Positions 16,691-26,277 of a stretch of 64,000 nt of DNA are shown here, one piece after another; position 1 is the stretch's first letter, and every line of letters begins with the position of its first letter. A program made the position numbers and the translations under genes. The notes below the pieces were generated by a model that saw only the letters and a program-made list of their open reading frames with translations, was not told the origin of the DNA and ran no database searches. The DNA is from Pannonibacter tanglangensis (GTDB lineage Bacteria; Pseudomonadota; Alphaproteobacteria; Rhizobiales; Stappiaceae), in NCBI RefSeq assembly GCF_009915685.1, contig NZ_JAABLP010000001.1; one strand, written 5' to 3'.

Positions 16691-17082
16691 GAAACTCCTC
16701 CCTATGCCTTGTCCTGCGGGCAGGTCCGAAGGGCTGCTTCCCTGCCCGGCGACCAGCCCGAAGGCCAGTCCAGCGCTGGGCCAGCCTGTCCGTGTCGCAG
16801 CGGTCGCCCCCGGGCGCTCCACATGCGGCAAGCGGCGCGGTCCGGTCCTCACTCCGGTCCGCAGGCTGTCGTCTCTCTCCCCGATCTGCGCCCTCACGGC
16901 GCTTCGGTTATATTGACCGACCGGTTGGTTTATGCAACATCTTTCTTCAACGACCAAGGTCGCATTCCGAAAGTTGCGGCAACCGGGGCCATGGCCTGCC
17001 GGTTCCCGCTTGCCGGGCGGCGACGGACGGGCGAGCCTGCCGGCGACGCACCTGCGTGACGGCAGTCCGAGGGAGGATGATG
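16691..17082. other. Divergent control region between livK and paaG
   Basis: A 392-bp region without a convincing gene. It holds the livK ribosome site at its left edge, a G/C-rich middle, and an AT-rich segment TTATATTGACC at 16908-16918. That segment runs into the palindromic operator candidate at 16915-16929. The paaG ribosome site GGGAGG is at 17071-17076. Confidence 0.5.
16915..16929. promoter_or_regulatory. Candidate PaaR/PaaX operator upstream of paaG
   Basis: The palindrome is ACCGACC / GGTTGGT (one mismatch), with core GACCG-AC-CGGT at 16915-16925. It lies about 155 bp before paaG, next to an AT-rich promoter-like stretch. The same core GACCG-NN-CGGT recurs upstream of paaJ at 28639-28650, which supports a shared regulator. 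TetR-family operators are typically palindromes of this size. Confidence 0.55.
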
Positions 17083-17892
17083 ATGACAGGGAATGCAGCG
17101 GGCGATGCGCCCGTGCTGGTGGAGCGCCGTGGCGGCGTTCTCGTGCTGACGCTGAACCGGCCCGACCGGCTCAATTCCTTCAACGAGGCGCAGCACCTCG
17201 CCCTGCGCGCCGGCTTCGAGACCGCGCGCGACGAGGCGGATGTGCGGGCGGTGCTGCTCACTGGCGCCGGCCGCGGCTTCTGCGCAGGCCAGGATCTGGG
17301 CGACCGCGATCCGGCGAAGATGACCGGTGCGCCGGATCTGGGCGAGACGATCGAACGCTTCTACAACCCGCTGATCCGGCTGATCCGCAGCCTGGAAAAG
17401 CCGGTCGTCTGCGCCGTCAACGGCGTGGCCGCCGGCGCGGGTGCCAACATCGCGCTGGCCTGCGACATCGTGCTGGCGGCCCGCTCTGCCAAGTTCATCC
17501 AGGCCTTCGCCAAGATCGGCCTCGTGCCCGATTCGGGCGGTACCTGGTCCCTGCCCCATCTCCTCGGCGAAGCCCGGGCCAAGGGCCTTGCCCTCACCGG
17601 CCAGCCGCTGCCGGCCGAAACGGCGCTGGCCTGGGGCCTGATCTGGCAGGTCTGCGACGATGATCAGCTGATGGGCGAAGCGCTGGCGCTGGCTGAAAGC
17701 CTTGCCAACGGCCCGACGGTCGGCCTTGGCCTGACCAAGCAGGCCATCCAGGCTGCGGCCACCAACAGCCTCGATGCGCAGCTCGATCTGGAGCGCGACC
17801 TGCAACGGCAGGCCGGCCGGACGCCGGACTATGCCGAAGGCGTTGCCGCCTTCCTTGCCAAGCGGCCTCCGGTCTACAGCGGGAGACGGTGA
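17083..17892 (+). CDS. paaG: Phenylacetate pathway enoyl-CoA isomerase/hydratase PaaG
   Basis: Crotonase-fold enzyme of 269 residues. Family blocks are LTLNRPDRLNSFN, GAGRGFCAGQDLGDRD (oxyanion-hole region) and VNGVAAGAGANIALACDIV, and FAKIGLVPDSGGTWSLP is the PaaG-type segment. In phenylacetate catabolism PaaG isomerises ring-1,2-epoxyphenylacetyl-CoA to the oxepin-CoA. Three consecutive ATGs occur at 17077, 17080 and 17083; the third has the best spacing from GGGAGG. It is first in paaG-paaI-paaK; the stop is one base before the paaI start codon. Confidence 0.9.
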   Translation: MTGNAAGDAPVLVERRGGVLVLTLNRPDRLNSFNEAQHLALRAGFETARDEADVRAVLLTGAGRGFCAGQDLGDRDPAKMTGAPDLGETIERFYNPLIRLIRSLEKPVVCAVNGVAAGAGANIALACDIVLAARSAKFIQAFAKIGLVPDSGGTWSLPHLLGEARAKGLALTGQPLPAETALAWGLIWQVCDDDQLMGEALALAESLANGPTVGLGLTKQAIQAAATNSLDAQLDLERDLQRQAGRTPDYAEGVAAFLAKRPPVYSGRR

Positions 17893-17893
17893 G

Positions 17894-18361
17894 ATGACGG
17901 CCTCCCTGACGCCCCAGCAGCTGGCCGAGGCCAGCGCCGCCGCCATGTGGGCCGGCGACAACGCCAGCGCCGGCCTCGGCATGCAGCTCACCCACATCGC
18001 CCCGGGCGAGGCCACGCTCAGCATGACGCTGACCGACGCCATGACCAATGGCCACAAGACCGGCCACGGCGGCTTCATCTTCGCGCTGGCCGATTCGGCC
18101 TTTGCCTTTGCCTGCAACAGCCACAACCAGCGCGCTGTCGCCCAGCACTGCTCGATCACCTACATCGCCCCGGCCTTTGCCGGCGACGTTCTGACGGCCA
18201 CCGCCCGGGAGATCTCGCGCGCCGGCCGCTCCGGCATCTACGACGTGCAGGTCACGAACCAGACCGGCGCGATCCTGGCCGAATTCCGCGGCCATTCGCG
18301 GACGGTGAAAGGCACCCACGTGCCGCTCGCCGGGGAGACCGACACGGGCCCGGCCGGCTGA
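17894..18361 (+). CDS. paaI: Hydroxyphenylacetyl-CoA thioesterase PaaI
   Basis: Hot-dog-fold thioesterase of 155 residues. The core TNGHKTGHGGFIFALADSAFAFACN contains the PaaI motif, with Gly-His-Gly-Gly and the catalytic-type Asp on the following helix. SITYIAPAFAGDVLTATARE is the conserved second strand pair. Known PaaI enzymes release CoA from dead-end ring-hydroxylated phenylacetyl-CoA and prevent CoA trapping. The gene is tightly packed after paaG and precedes paaK. Confidence 0.92.
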   Translation: MTASLTPQQLAEASAAAMWAGDNASAGLGMQLTHIAPGEATLSMTLTDAMTNGHKTGHGGFIFALADSAFAFACNSHNQRAVAQHCSITYIAPAFAGDVLTATAREISRAGRSGIYDVQVTNQTGAILAEFRGHSRTVKGTHVPLAGETDTGPAG

Positions 18362-18416
18362 GACCCAGCCCAGTCCGCCAGCCCCACAAGACCACCTGTT
18401 TTCGGGAGGAAACACC

Positions 18417-19727
18417 ATGGAAGACCTGAGCCCGCGCCCCGGGGATCTCGAGCCGATCGAAACCGCGTCCCGCGATGAAATCTCCGCGCTGCAGCTGGCG
18501 CGTCTGAAGACGACGCTTGCCCATGCCTATGCCAATTCCCCGTTCTACCGGGCGAAGTTCGATGCCCATGGCGTGCATCCGGATGACCTGAAGACCCTCG
18601 CCGACCTGTCGAAGTTCCCCTTCACGGTGAAGACGGACCTGCGCGACACCTATCCCTTCGGCATGTTCGCCGTGCCGCAGAAGGACATCGTCCGCATCCA
18701 CGCCTCCTCCGGCACCACCGGCAAGCCCACCGTCGTGGGCTACACCAGGAAGGACATCGACACCTGGGCCGGCGTCGTCGCCCGCTCGATCCGCGCCTCC
18801 GGCGGCCGCCCCGGCGACATCGTGCATGTGGCCTATGGCTACGGCCTCTTTACCGGCGGCCTCGGCGCCCATTACGGCGCGGAGAAGCTCGGCTGCACCG
18901 TCGTGCCGATTTCCGGCGGCATGACCGAGCGCCAGATCACCTTGATCGAGGATTTCAAGCCGCGCATCATCATGGTGACGCCGTCCTACATGCTCTCGAT
19001 CCTCGACGAGTTCCGCCGCGCCGGCATCGACCCGCGCGAGACCTCGCTTGCCGTCGGCATCTTCGGCGCCGAGCCCTGGACCAACGCCATGCGTCAGGAA
19101 ATCGAGCAGGCCTTCGACATGCACGCGGTCGATATCTACGGCCTGTCCGAGGTGATGGGTCCGGGCGTTGCCAATGAATGCGTCGAGACCAAGGACGGGC
19201 TGCACATCTGGGAGGATCACTTCTATCCCGAGATCATCGACCCGGTGACGGGCGAGGTCCTGCCCGACGGCAGCGAGGGCGAGCTGGTGTTCACCTCGCT
19301 CACCAAGGAAGCCCTGCCGATCATCCGCTACCGCACCCGCGACCTGACCCGCCTGCTGCCGGGGACCGCGCGCTCCATGCGGCGGATGGAAAAGATCACC
19401 GGCCGCTCCGACGACATGATCATCCTTCGCGGCGTCAACGTGTTCCCGACCCAGGTCGAGGAACAGATCCTGAAGTGCAAGGGCCTCGCCCCGCATTTCC
19501 AGATCGAGCTGACGCGCTCCGGCCGCATGGACGCGATGACGGTGAAGGTGGAAGCGGCCTCCGGCCACGAGACCGACGAGGCCCGTGCGCATGCCGCAAA
19601 GGAACTGGCGCATCACATCAAGAGCGTGATCGGCGTCAGCACCCGGATCGACGTGGGCACGCCCGGCAGCGTCGAACGGTCGGCCGGCAAGGCCCGCCGC
19701 GTCATCGACAACCGGCCGAAAGGCTGA
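18417..19727 (+). CDS. paaK: Phenylacetate-CoA ligase PaaK
   Basis: AMP-forming ligase of 436 residues, the usual PaaK length. It activates phenylacetate to phenylacetyl-CoA, the first step of the pathway. Visible blocks are the P-loop-like HASSGTTGKPTVVGYT, the adenine-binding IYGLSEVMGPGVANEC, the hinge region YRTRDLTRLLPG, and ITGRSDDMIILRGVNVFP in the C-terminal domain. The start at 18417 follows GGGAGGAAACACC. It is followed by the TetR regulator. Confidence 0.95.
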   Translation: MEDLSPRPGDLEPIETASRDEISALQLARLKTTLAHAYANSPFYRAKFDAHGVHPDDLKTLADLSKFPFTVKTDLRDTYPFGMFAVPQKDIVRIHASSGTTGKPTVVGYTRKDIDTWAGVVARSIRASGGRPGDIVHVAYGYGLFTGGLGAHYGAEKLGCTVVPISGGMTERQITLIEDFKPRIIMVTPSYMLSILDEFRRAGIDPRETSLAVGIFGAEPWTNAMRQEIEQAFDMHAVDIYGLSEVMGPGVANECVETKDGLHIWEDHFYPEIIDPVTGEVLPDGSEGELVFTSLTKEALPIIRYRTRDLTRLLPGTARSMRRMEKITGRSDDMIILRGVNVFPTQVEEQILKCKGLAPHFQIELTRSGRMDAMTVKVEAASGHETDEARAHAAKELAHHIKSVIGVSTRIDVGTPGSVERSAGKARRVIDNRPKG

Positions 19728-19818
19728 CCCCGCACACCCTGCCCCGCCCGGTCGCATTTGACCTTCCCCGGCAATGCGGCTATGCGGGGCAGCGTAGCAC
19801 CGCCAAGGATCCGCCGAC

Positions 19819-20415
19819 ATGGCACGCACCCGCGCCGCAGACTACGACGACAAGCGCAAGGCAATTCTGGACCGGTCCGCCGCCCTGTTTGCGGAGATGG
19901 GCATCGACCGGGCGTCGATGTCAGCCATCGCCAGCGCCTGCGGTGTCTCGAAGGCGCTGCTCTACCACTATTACTCGAGCAAGGAAGACATCCTGTTCGA
20001 CGTGATCCATTCGCATCTGGAAGATCTCGACGAGACCCTGGCCGAGGCGGATGACCCGACGCTTGCCCCGGAAGCCCGCCTGCGGTCGCTGGTGCACAGG
20101 ACGCTGGAAGCCTACCGGGACGCCAATGACACGCACAAGGTGCAGCTGGCCGGACTGCCGCTGCTGCCCCCGGACAAGGCGGAGCGGATCAAGGAACTGG
20201 AACGGCGGATCGTGCGGCGCTATTCGGACGCGCTGCTGGCGATCAACCCGGAGCTGAACGCCGGCCGCCCGCTCCTGAAGCCGGTGACCATGTCGCTGCT
20301 CGGCATGCTGAACTGGGTCTACATGTGGTTCCGGCCCGGTGGCCCGATCTCGCGCGAAGACTATGCCGACCTCGCGACCACGCTGATCCTCGAAGGCGTC
20401 AAGGCGGTCAAGTAG
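19819..20415 (+). CDS. paaR: TetR-family regulator, probable phenylacetyl-CoA-responsive repressor PaaR
   Basis: A regulator of 198 residues. The N-terminal HTH covers about residues 11-57, with ALFAEMGIDRASMSAIASAC and VSKALLYHYYSSKEDILFDV. The C-terminal TetR_C effector part includes RIVRRYSDALLAINPEL. It lies downstream of paaK in the same direction, with a gap of about 90 bp. In several proteobacteria PaaR-type TetR proteins repress paa genes and respond to phenylacetyl-CoA; here the role is inferred from location and from the palindromes at 16915 and 28639. A PaaX homologue is also present, so control may be double. Confidence 0.8.
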   Translation: MARTRAADYDDKRKAILDRSAALFAEMGIDRASMSAIASACGVSKALLYHYYSSKEDILFDVIHSHLEDLDETLAEADDPTLAPEARLRSLVHRTLEAYRDANDTHKVQLAGLPLLPPDKAERIKELERRIVRRYSDALLAINPELNAGRPLLKPVTMSLLGMLNWVYMWFRPGGPISREDYADLATTLILEGVKAVK

Positions 20416-20551
20416 GCCGTTCCCCGCCAAGCCCGGCGCATCACGTCCGGTCGCGGCCCAAAGCCGCGGTGCGTGTGCCGCCGGTCGCGGCCATTCCTTC
20501 CTGTTCCTGCTCACCCCGCCTGTCCAGGCCTGCCCCCGGCCTGTCCCACGT

Positions 20552-20614
20552 CCTGTCCCGGCCTTTTTGAACCGGGACAGGGCGACGCGCGCTTGCGGCC
20601 GGCTGACCGCAAGC
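20552..20614. terminator. Two hairpins between convergent paaR and paaZ
   Basis: CCTGTCCCGG (20552-20561) pairs perfectly with CCGGGACAGG (20572-20581) around a loop containing five Ts. GCTTGCGG (20591-20598) pairs with CCGCAAGC (20607-20614). They sit between two converging genes and probably end transcription from both sides. Neither has a long T-tract after the stem. Confidence 0.5.
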
Positions 20615-20633
20615 GGCTGCAGGCGTTGCGCCC

Positions 20634-22700
20634 TCAGGCGGCCATGGGCCAGGACCTGGCGACCATGGTCAGCACGTCATACTGGGCCACCACTTCGCTG
20701 CGCTGGTTGGTGACGGTGGTGTCCCACCGCACCTCGCCATAGTCGGCGCCCTCGCGCGGGTTGATTTCCTTGCAGGTGAGCGAGACCTGGAGCGTGTCGC
20801 CCGGATAGACAGGGGTCAGGAAGCGCAGCGCATCGACGCCGTAGTTGGCCAGGACCGGCCCCGGATCCGGCTGCACGAACAGGCCGGCCGCAATCGAGAC
20901 AATGTAGTAGCCGTGGGCGACGCGGCCCTCGAAGAAGGGATTGGCCCTCGCCGCCGCCTCGTCCATGTGGGCGTAGAACGTGTCGCCGGTGAACTCGGCG
21001 AAATGCTCGATATCCTCCAGCGTCACGGTGCGGGTGCCGGTGACGAGCGTGTCACCGATCTCCAGCTCGGCCAGCGACTTGCGGAACGGGTGGGTGTTGC
21101 CGCCGCAGGTGGCAGATCCGCGCACCCACTTGCCCGCCACGGCGGTCAGCATGTCCGGAGAGCCCTGCACGGCGGTGCGCTGCAGGAAGTGATGCACGCC
21201 GCGCAGGCCGCCCATTTCCTCGCCGCCACCGGCACGGCCGGGGCCACCGTGGATCATCTGCGGCAACGGCGAGCCATGGCCCGTCGACGACTTGGCCGTG
21301 GTCCGGTTGCCGATCAGCACGCGCCCGTGCCAGGGCGCGAGCCCGAGGACCGCCTCGCGGGCAAAGGCGCCGTCGTTGGTGAAGACCGAGGCGACGAGAC
21401 TGCCCTCGCCCCGGGCGGCCAGCTCAATGGCCTCGTCGGTGCTGCGATAGGGCATGACCGTCGCCACCGGCCCGAAGGCCTCGACGCCATGCACGATCGA
21501 GGCATTGAGCGGATCGGCGCAATGGAGCAGGACCGGGGCCTGGAAGGCCCCCTTGTCCGGATCACCGGCCAGCGGATCGACCGCCTCCGGCGTTCCGAAG
21601 GCAAGCTCGGCCTCGGCACGCAGCTCGCGGATGCGCGCCCGGACCTCGTCCCGCTGGGCGAGGCTGGCCAGCGGCCCCATGCGCACGCCCTCGGCCCGCG
21701 GATCGCCGATCGTGGTCTTGGCGAGCTTCTCGCCAATCGCCTTGATCACGGCTTCCGACACGGCCTCCGGCACGATGACGCGGCGGATGGCCGTGCATTT
21801 CTGGCCGGACTTCACGGTCATCTCGCGCACGACCTCGCGCACGAAGAGGTCGAACTCCTCCGTGCCGGGCACCGCATCCGGGCCAAGCACCGACGCGTTC
21901 AGGCTGTCGGCCTCCATGGTGAAGCGGACGGAGTTGGCGATGATCTCGGGGTGCGAGCGCAGCATGCGGCCGGTCGAGGCGGAGCCGGTGAAGGTGACGA
22001 CGTCCTGGGCCGTGACATGGTCCAGCATCGACCCGATGGAGCCGGAGACCAGCTGCAGCGCGCCGTCCGGCAGCAAGCCGCTGTCGATGATGCGCCGGAC
22101 CATCAGCTCGGTCAGATAGGCGGTCTGGCTCGCCGGCTTGACGATGGCCGGCATGCCCGCAAGCCAGGTCGGCGCGAGCTTCTCCAGCATGCCCCAGCAG
22201 GGGAAGTTGTAGGCATTGATGTGGATCGCCACGCCCTTGAGCGGGCTCAGGATGTGCTGACCGGCAAAGCTGCCGTCCTTGGACAGGACCTCCGGTTCGC
22301 CGTCGATCAGCAGGCGGGTGTTCGGAAGCTGCCGGCGCCCCATGGAGGAATAGGCAAACAGGGTGCCGATGCCCCCCTCGATGTCGATCCAGCCGTCGGT
22401 GCGGGTCGCGCCGGTGGCGCTCGACAGGGCGTAGAACTCCTCCTTGGCGTCCATCAGCACCTTGGCGAACTCCTTCAGGAGCCCGGCACGCTGGTGATAG
22501 GTCATGGCGCGGAGGGCACGGCCGCCGCGCGACCGGGCGTGCTCCAGCATGGCTGCGGTGTCGAGGCCGCCGGCGTCGATCACGGCCACCGCATCGCCGG
22601 TTGCCGCGTCGGTCAGAACCTGGCCCTTGCCCGTTCCGGCCACCCAGGCGCCACAGGCATAGCTTTCGAGGCGGCGGGGCGCATCGCTCGTGAGGGTCAT
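20634..22700 (-). CDS. paaZ: Bifunctional oxepin-CoA hydrolase / 3-oxo-5,6-dehydrosuberyl-CoA semialdehyde dehydrogenase PaaZ
   Basis: Fusion protein of 688 residues. The N-terminal aldehyde dehydrogenase domain (about 1-520) has the general-base Glu in RFTMEADSLNAS and the nucleophilic Cys in KSGQKCTAIRRV. The C-terminal MaoC-type hydratase domain (about 540-688) has FAEFTGDTFYAHMDE and GRVAHGYYIVSIAAG with the expected Asp and His. PaaZ opens the oxepin ring and oxidises the resulting aldehyde. Both active sites look intact. It is the last gene of the minus-strand paa operon. Confidence 0.95.
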   Translation of the reverse strand: MTLTSDAPRRLESYACGAWVAGTGKGQVLTDAATGDAVAVIDAGGLDTAAMLEHARSRGGRALRAMTYHQRAGLLKEFAKVLMDAKEEFYALSSATGATRTDGWIDIEGGIGTLFAYSSMGRRQLPNTRLLIDGEPEVLSKDGSFAGQHILSPLKGVAIHINAYNFPCWGMLEKLAPTWLAGMPAIVKPASQTAYLTELMVRRIIDSGLLPDGALQLVSGSIGSMLDHVTAQDVVTFTGSASTGRMLRSHPEIIANSVRFTMEADSLNASVLGPDAVPGTEEFDLFVREVVREMTVKSGQKCTAIRRVIVPEAVSEAVIKAIGEKLAKTTIGDPRAEGVRMGPLASLAQRDEVRARIRELRAEAELAFGTPEAVDPLAGDPDKGAFQAPVLLHCADPLNASIVHGVEAFGPVATVMPYRSTDEAIELAARGEGSLVASVFTNDGAFAREAVLGLAPWHGRVLIGNRTTAKSSTGHGSPLPQMIHGGPGRAGGGEEMGGLRGVHHFLQRTAVQGSPDMLTAVAGKWVRGSATCGGNTHPFRKSLAELEIGDTLVTGTRTVTLEDIEHFAEFTGDTFYAHMDEAAARANPFFEGRVAHGYYIVSIAAGLFVQPDPGPVLANYGVDALRFLTPVYPGDTLQVSLTCKEINPREGADYGEVRWDTTVTNQRSEVVAQYDVLTMVARSWPMAA

Positions 22701-22734
22701 GTCGTGTCTCTCTCAGAAGTCGGGTCCGGACGGC

Positions 22735-23490
22735 TCAGGCCGTGCCGAGCTCGGTGAAAAGGTCGGCGACCTGCTGCTGCCAGAGGGCAGCCAGCGTGTC
22801 GTTGGGGACGTGGCGCAGGCCGAAGCGGTTGAGACTGTCGAACCGGCTGGACCGGGCTGCACCGAAGGTGGCCGCGACGCGCGGGTGCCAGTAGGCGAAG
22901 GCGGTCTGGATGGCGGCATGCTGCTCCGGCAGACCGGCGAGCGCCCGCAGCGCGGCGATGCCGGAGGCCACGTGCCGGGTCTCGACGGCGAGGATCTCAC
23001 GCATGGCCTCGGCCAGCGGCTGGTAGGAGCAGCGGGCGAGTTCCTCGATCTGCAGCAGGCTCGCCTTGCCCATCAGCACGTTCATGACGACGCTGTCGGT
23101 CCAGTCGGCGATCGGATAATGGAACACGGACAGGCGCATGTCGCCGCCCTGGCGGCTCTGGCCGATGTCCGCGTCGCGGGGCAGCCGGGCGGCCCAGGGA
23201 TGCTGCGCGGCATAGCGCTGGGTGTCGGCGCCGAAATCGCCCATGACCGCCAGAACCCTGGCTGCATTCTCGAATTTCTCGGCGACGATGCGGGCCGCGG
23301 CCGCCCGCTGGGCAAGCCCCGGCGCCTCGTTGATGCGGTCGGCAAAACCGGCAGCGCCCGCCAGCTCGCTGTCGACGAAGCTCGCCATCAGCCGCATCAG
23401 TTCGGCCCGGTAGCGCGCCGGCACGTTGGCCGGCGAGGTCAGCTTGCCGCCCTTGGCCAGATAATCGGCCAGTTCCATGTCTTCGCTCAT
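22735..23490 (-). CDS. Additional PaaA/PaaC-like ferritin-fold protein (phenylacetic acid catabolic family)
   Basis: A 251-residue ferritin-like protein of the PaaA/PaaC family, present in addition to both. Iron-ligand-like residues are incomplete. The first helix pair reads E71-K-F-E74 where catalytic PaaA has E-x-x-H. The second pair keeps E170-x-x-H173 (VETRH). It therefore resembles a scaffold or altered-site subunit more than a second catalytic one. The start is preceded by GGGAGGAGGGCAGC. It sits between paaE and paaZ in the same direction, 34 nt before paaZ, so it should be co-expressed with the epoxidase. Function unknown. Confidence 0.8.
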   Translation of the reverse strand: MSEDMELADYLAKGGKLTSPANVPARYRAELMRLMASFVDSELAGAAGFADRINEAPGLAQRAAAARIVAEKFENAARVLAVMGDFGADTQRYAAQHPWAARLPRDADIGQSRQGGDMRLSVFHYPIADWTDSVVMNVLMGKASLLQIEELARCSYQPLAEAMREILAVETRHVASGIAALRALAGLPEQHAAIQTAFAYWHPRVAATFGAARSSRFDSLNRFGLRHVPNDTLAALWQQQVADLFTELGTA

Positions 23491-23535
23491 GCTGCCCTCC
23501 TCCCGGGTTCAGGCCGCGCCGCAGCCAGCGGTGTC

Positions 23536-24615
<1,080 letters not shown>

Positions 24616-24669
24616 GTCGCGCTCCTCCTCATGCTGGCCGGCCGGCCGGATGCGGCCCGGCCCGGCCGG

Positions 24670-25170
24670 TCAGATGCACTTGAAATAGTCGAAGGGTTCG
24701 AGGCAGTCGCGGCAACGGTATCCCGCCTTGCAAGGCGTGGAGCCGAAGCGGCTGACCATCTCCGTGTTGGACGAGCCGCAGCGCGGGCAGGCCACGACCG
24801 GGTTGGAGAGCACGCCGCCGCCGCAGGCCGTGCCGGCGACCGGAGGGGCAATGCCGTAGCGACGCAGCTTCGCCCGCCCCTCGGCGCTGATCCAGTCGGT
24901 GGTCCAGGCCGGCGAGAGCTGGCGTTCCAGACGCAGGTCCGCCACCCCGTGCCCGCGCAGGGCCTTCTCGATCTCGAAGTTGATGACGCTGGTGGCCGGG
25001 CAGCCCGAGTAGGTCGGCGTCACCTTCACCACCAGGGTCCCCTCCTGCCAGCTGACATCGCGGATGATCCCGAGATCGACGAGCGAGATCACCGGAATTT
25101 CCGGGTCCGGCACGGCGGACAGCCAGCTCCAGATCTCCTCGACGGCAGGATGATGCGGCGCTGTCGTCAT
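24670..25170 (-). CDS. paaD: Phenylacetyl-CoA epoxidase assembly protein PaaD
   Basis: A 166-residue MIP18/DUF59-family protein. The N-terminal half has DPEIPVISLVDLGIIRDV and TPTYSGCPATSVI with the conserved Cys. The C-terminal half carries a zinc-ribbon-like set: CPRCGSSN, then TPCKAGYRCRDC. PaaD is needed to make active epoxidase, probably through metal-site or Fe-S maturation. ATG 25170 is preceded by GTGAGGCAGCG. It is 7 nt after the paaC stop. Confidence 0.93.
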   Translation of the reverse strand: MTTAPHHPAVEEIWSWLSAVPDPEIPVISLVDLGIIRDVSWQEGTLVVKVTPTYSGCPATSVINFEIEKALRGHGVADLRLERQLSPAWTTDWISAEGRAKLRRYGIAPPVAGTACGGGVLSNPVVACPRCGSSNTEMVSRFGSTPCKAGYRCRDCLEPFDYFKCI

Positions 25171-25177
25171 CGCTGCC

Positions 25178-25933
25178 TCACCAGGTGGCGCCGGGATAGG
25201 CGCGCTGCAGGAACTGCATCTCGGCCAGGATGTAGCCAAGGTGCTCGCTGTGGCGCCCATGCTTGCCGCCCTTGTGCATGTAGCCGGAGGCCGGCTTGTC
25301 CAGGGTGGCACGGGCCAGCGTCTCGTCCACATGGGCATGCCAGGCGGTGGCGATGGCGGCGAGGTCGGGGCCAACGCCCGCCTCGGCCAGAGCCGTGTCG
25401 ATGTCGTCGGCCGTCAGCATTTCGCCGGTGTAGGCCCAGAGATCGTCCAGGGCGGCCTGCATGCGCGCGTGGCTCTCGGGCGTGCCGTCCCCGAGCGAGA
25501 TGACGAGATCGGCGCTGCGGGCGAGGTGGTAGGACACCTCCTTCAGAGCCTTCTCGGCGATCTCGGCGATGCGCGGCTCCGGCGAGGTCGCCAGCGCCTT
25601 CAGCATCGGATAATGCCAGGCATCGACCAGATACTGGCGCATCAGCGTGCGACCGAAGTCGCCGTTGGGCAATTCGGCGATGAGCAGGTTGCGGAAGGCG
25701 CCCTGATCACGGCGATAGGCGAGATCGTCGGCGGAACGGCCCTTGCCCTCCAGCTCGGCTGCCAGACCCAGCCAGAGCTGGGTCTGCCCGACCAGGTCCA
25801 GGGCAATGTTGGCAAGGCCGATGTCTTCCTCGAGGATCGGCGCGTGGCCGACCCATTCGGAGGTGCGCTGCGCCAGGATCAGGCAGGTGTCGCCCATCCT
25901 GAGGCAGAGATCGGTCAGCGGCAGGTCACCCAT
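25178..25933 (-). CDS. paaC: Phenylacetyl-CoA epoxidase structural subunit PaaC
   Basis: Ferritin-like subunit of 251 residues that pairs with PaaA in the PaaABC(E) epoxidase. Family blocks are LILAQRTSEWVGHAPILEED and ANIALDLVGQTQLWLGLA near the N terminus, and FGRTLMRQYLVDAWHY in the middle. The start codon overlaps the paaB stop by one base (TGATG), a classic coupling arrangement. The upstream open frame overlaps paaB and is not used. Confidence 0.94.
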   Translation of the reverse strand: MGDLPLTDLCLRMGDTCLILAQRTSEWVGHAPILEEDIGLANIALDLVGQTQLWLGLAAELEGKGRSADDLAYRRDQGAFRNLLIAELPNGDFGRTLMRQYLVDAWHYPMLKALATSPEPRIAEIAEKALKEVSYHLARSADLVISLGDGTPESHARMQAALDDLWAYTGEMLTADDIDTALAEAGVGPDLAAIATAWHAHVDETLARATLDKPASGYMHKGGKHGRHSEHLGYILAEMQFLQRAYPGATW

Positions 25934-26214
25934 CACATGGCTCCGACTTCTTCGGGGATGTCGAAATAGGTCGGGTGGCGGTAGGCCTTGCTGTTCGAGG
26001 GATCGAACAGCGGACCCTTGTCGCCCGGAGCGCTGGCGGCGATGTGGCGGGTTTCGACAACCCAGATGCTGACGCCCTCGTTGCGCCGGGTGTAGACATC
26101 CCGCGCGGCCATGATCGCCTTCTCGGCGTCCGGGGCGTGCAGGCTGCCGACATGGCGGTGGGACAGGCCATGCTGTCCGCGGATGAAGACTTCCCAGAGC
26201 GGCCATTCGTTCAT
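25933..26214 (-). CDS. paaB: Phenylacetyl-CoA epoxidase subunit PaaB
   Basis: Small subunit of 93 residues, the normal PaaB length. It begins MNEWPLWEVFIRGQHGLSH and contains VGSLHAPDAEKAIMAARDVY, both characteristic of the family. In the known complex PaaB bridges PaaA-PaaC heterodimers. It is preceded by an 11-bp triplicated repeat and is translationally coupled to paaC. Confidence 0.95.
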   Translation of the reverse strand: MNEWPLWEVFIRGQHGLSHRHVGSLHAPDAEKAIMAARDVYTRRNEGVSIWVVETRHIAASAPGDKGPLFDPSNSKAYRHPTYFDIPEEVGAM

Positions 26215-26244
26215 GGACGTTTCTCCCTCAAATCCGGTGCCTCG

Positions 26245-26277
26245 GGTCAGGCTGCGGTCAGGCTGCAGTCAGGCTGC
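26245..26277. repeat. Three tandem 11-bp units at the paaA stop codon
   Basis: Units GGTCAGGCTGC (26245-26255 and 26256-26266) and AGTCAGGCTGC (26267-26277). Read on the minus strand each carries TGA. The first TGA met is the paaA stop, and the other two follow in the other frames, so stop codons occur in all three frames after paaA. Confidence 0.85.

Noticed and set aside
13688..17059. Open plus-strand frame of 1123 codons opposite the liv genes.
   Set aside because: Composition is Gly/Asp/His/Arg-rich, typical of antisense shadow frames in GC-rich DNA. The liv genes on the other strand are unambiguous.
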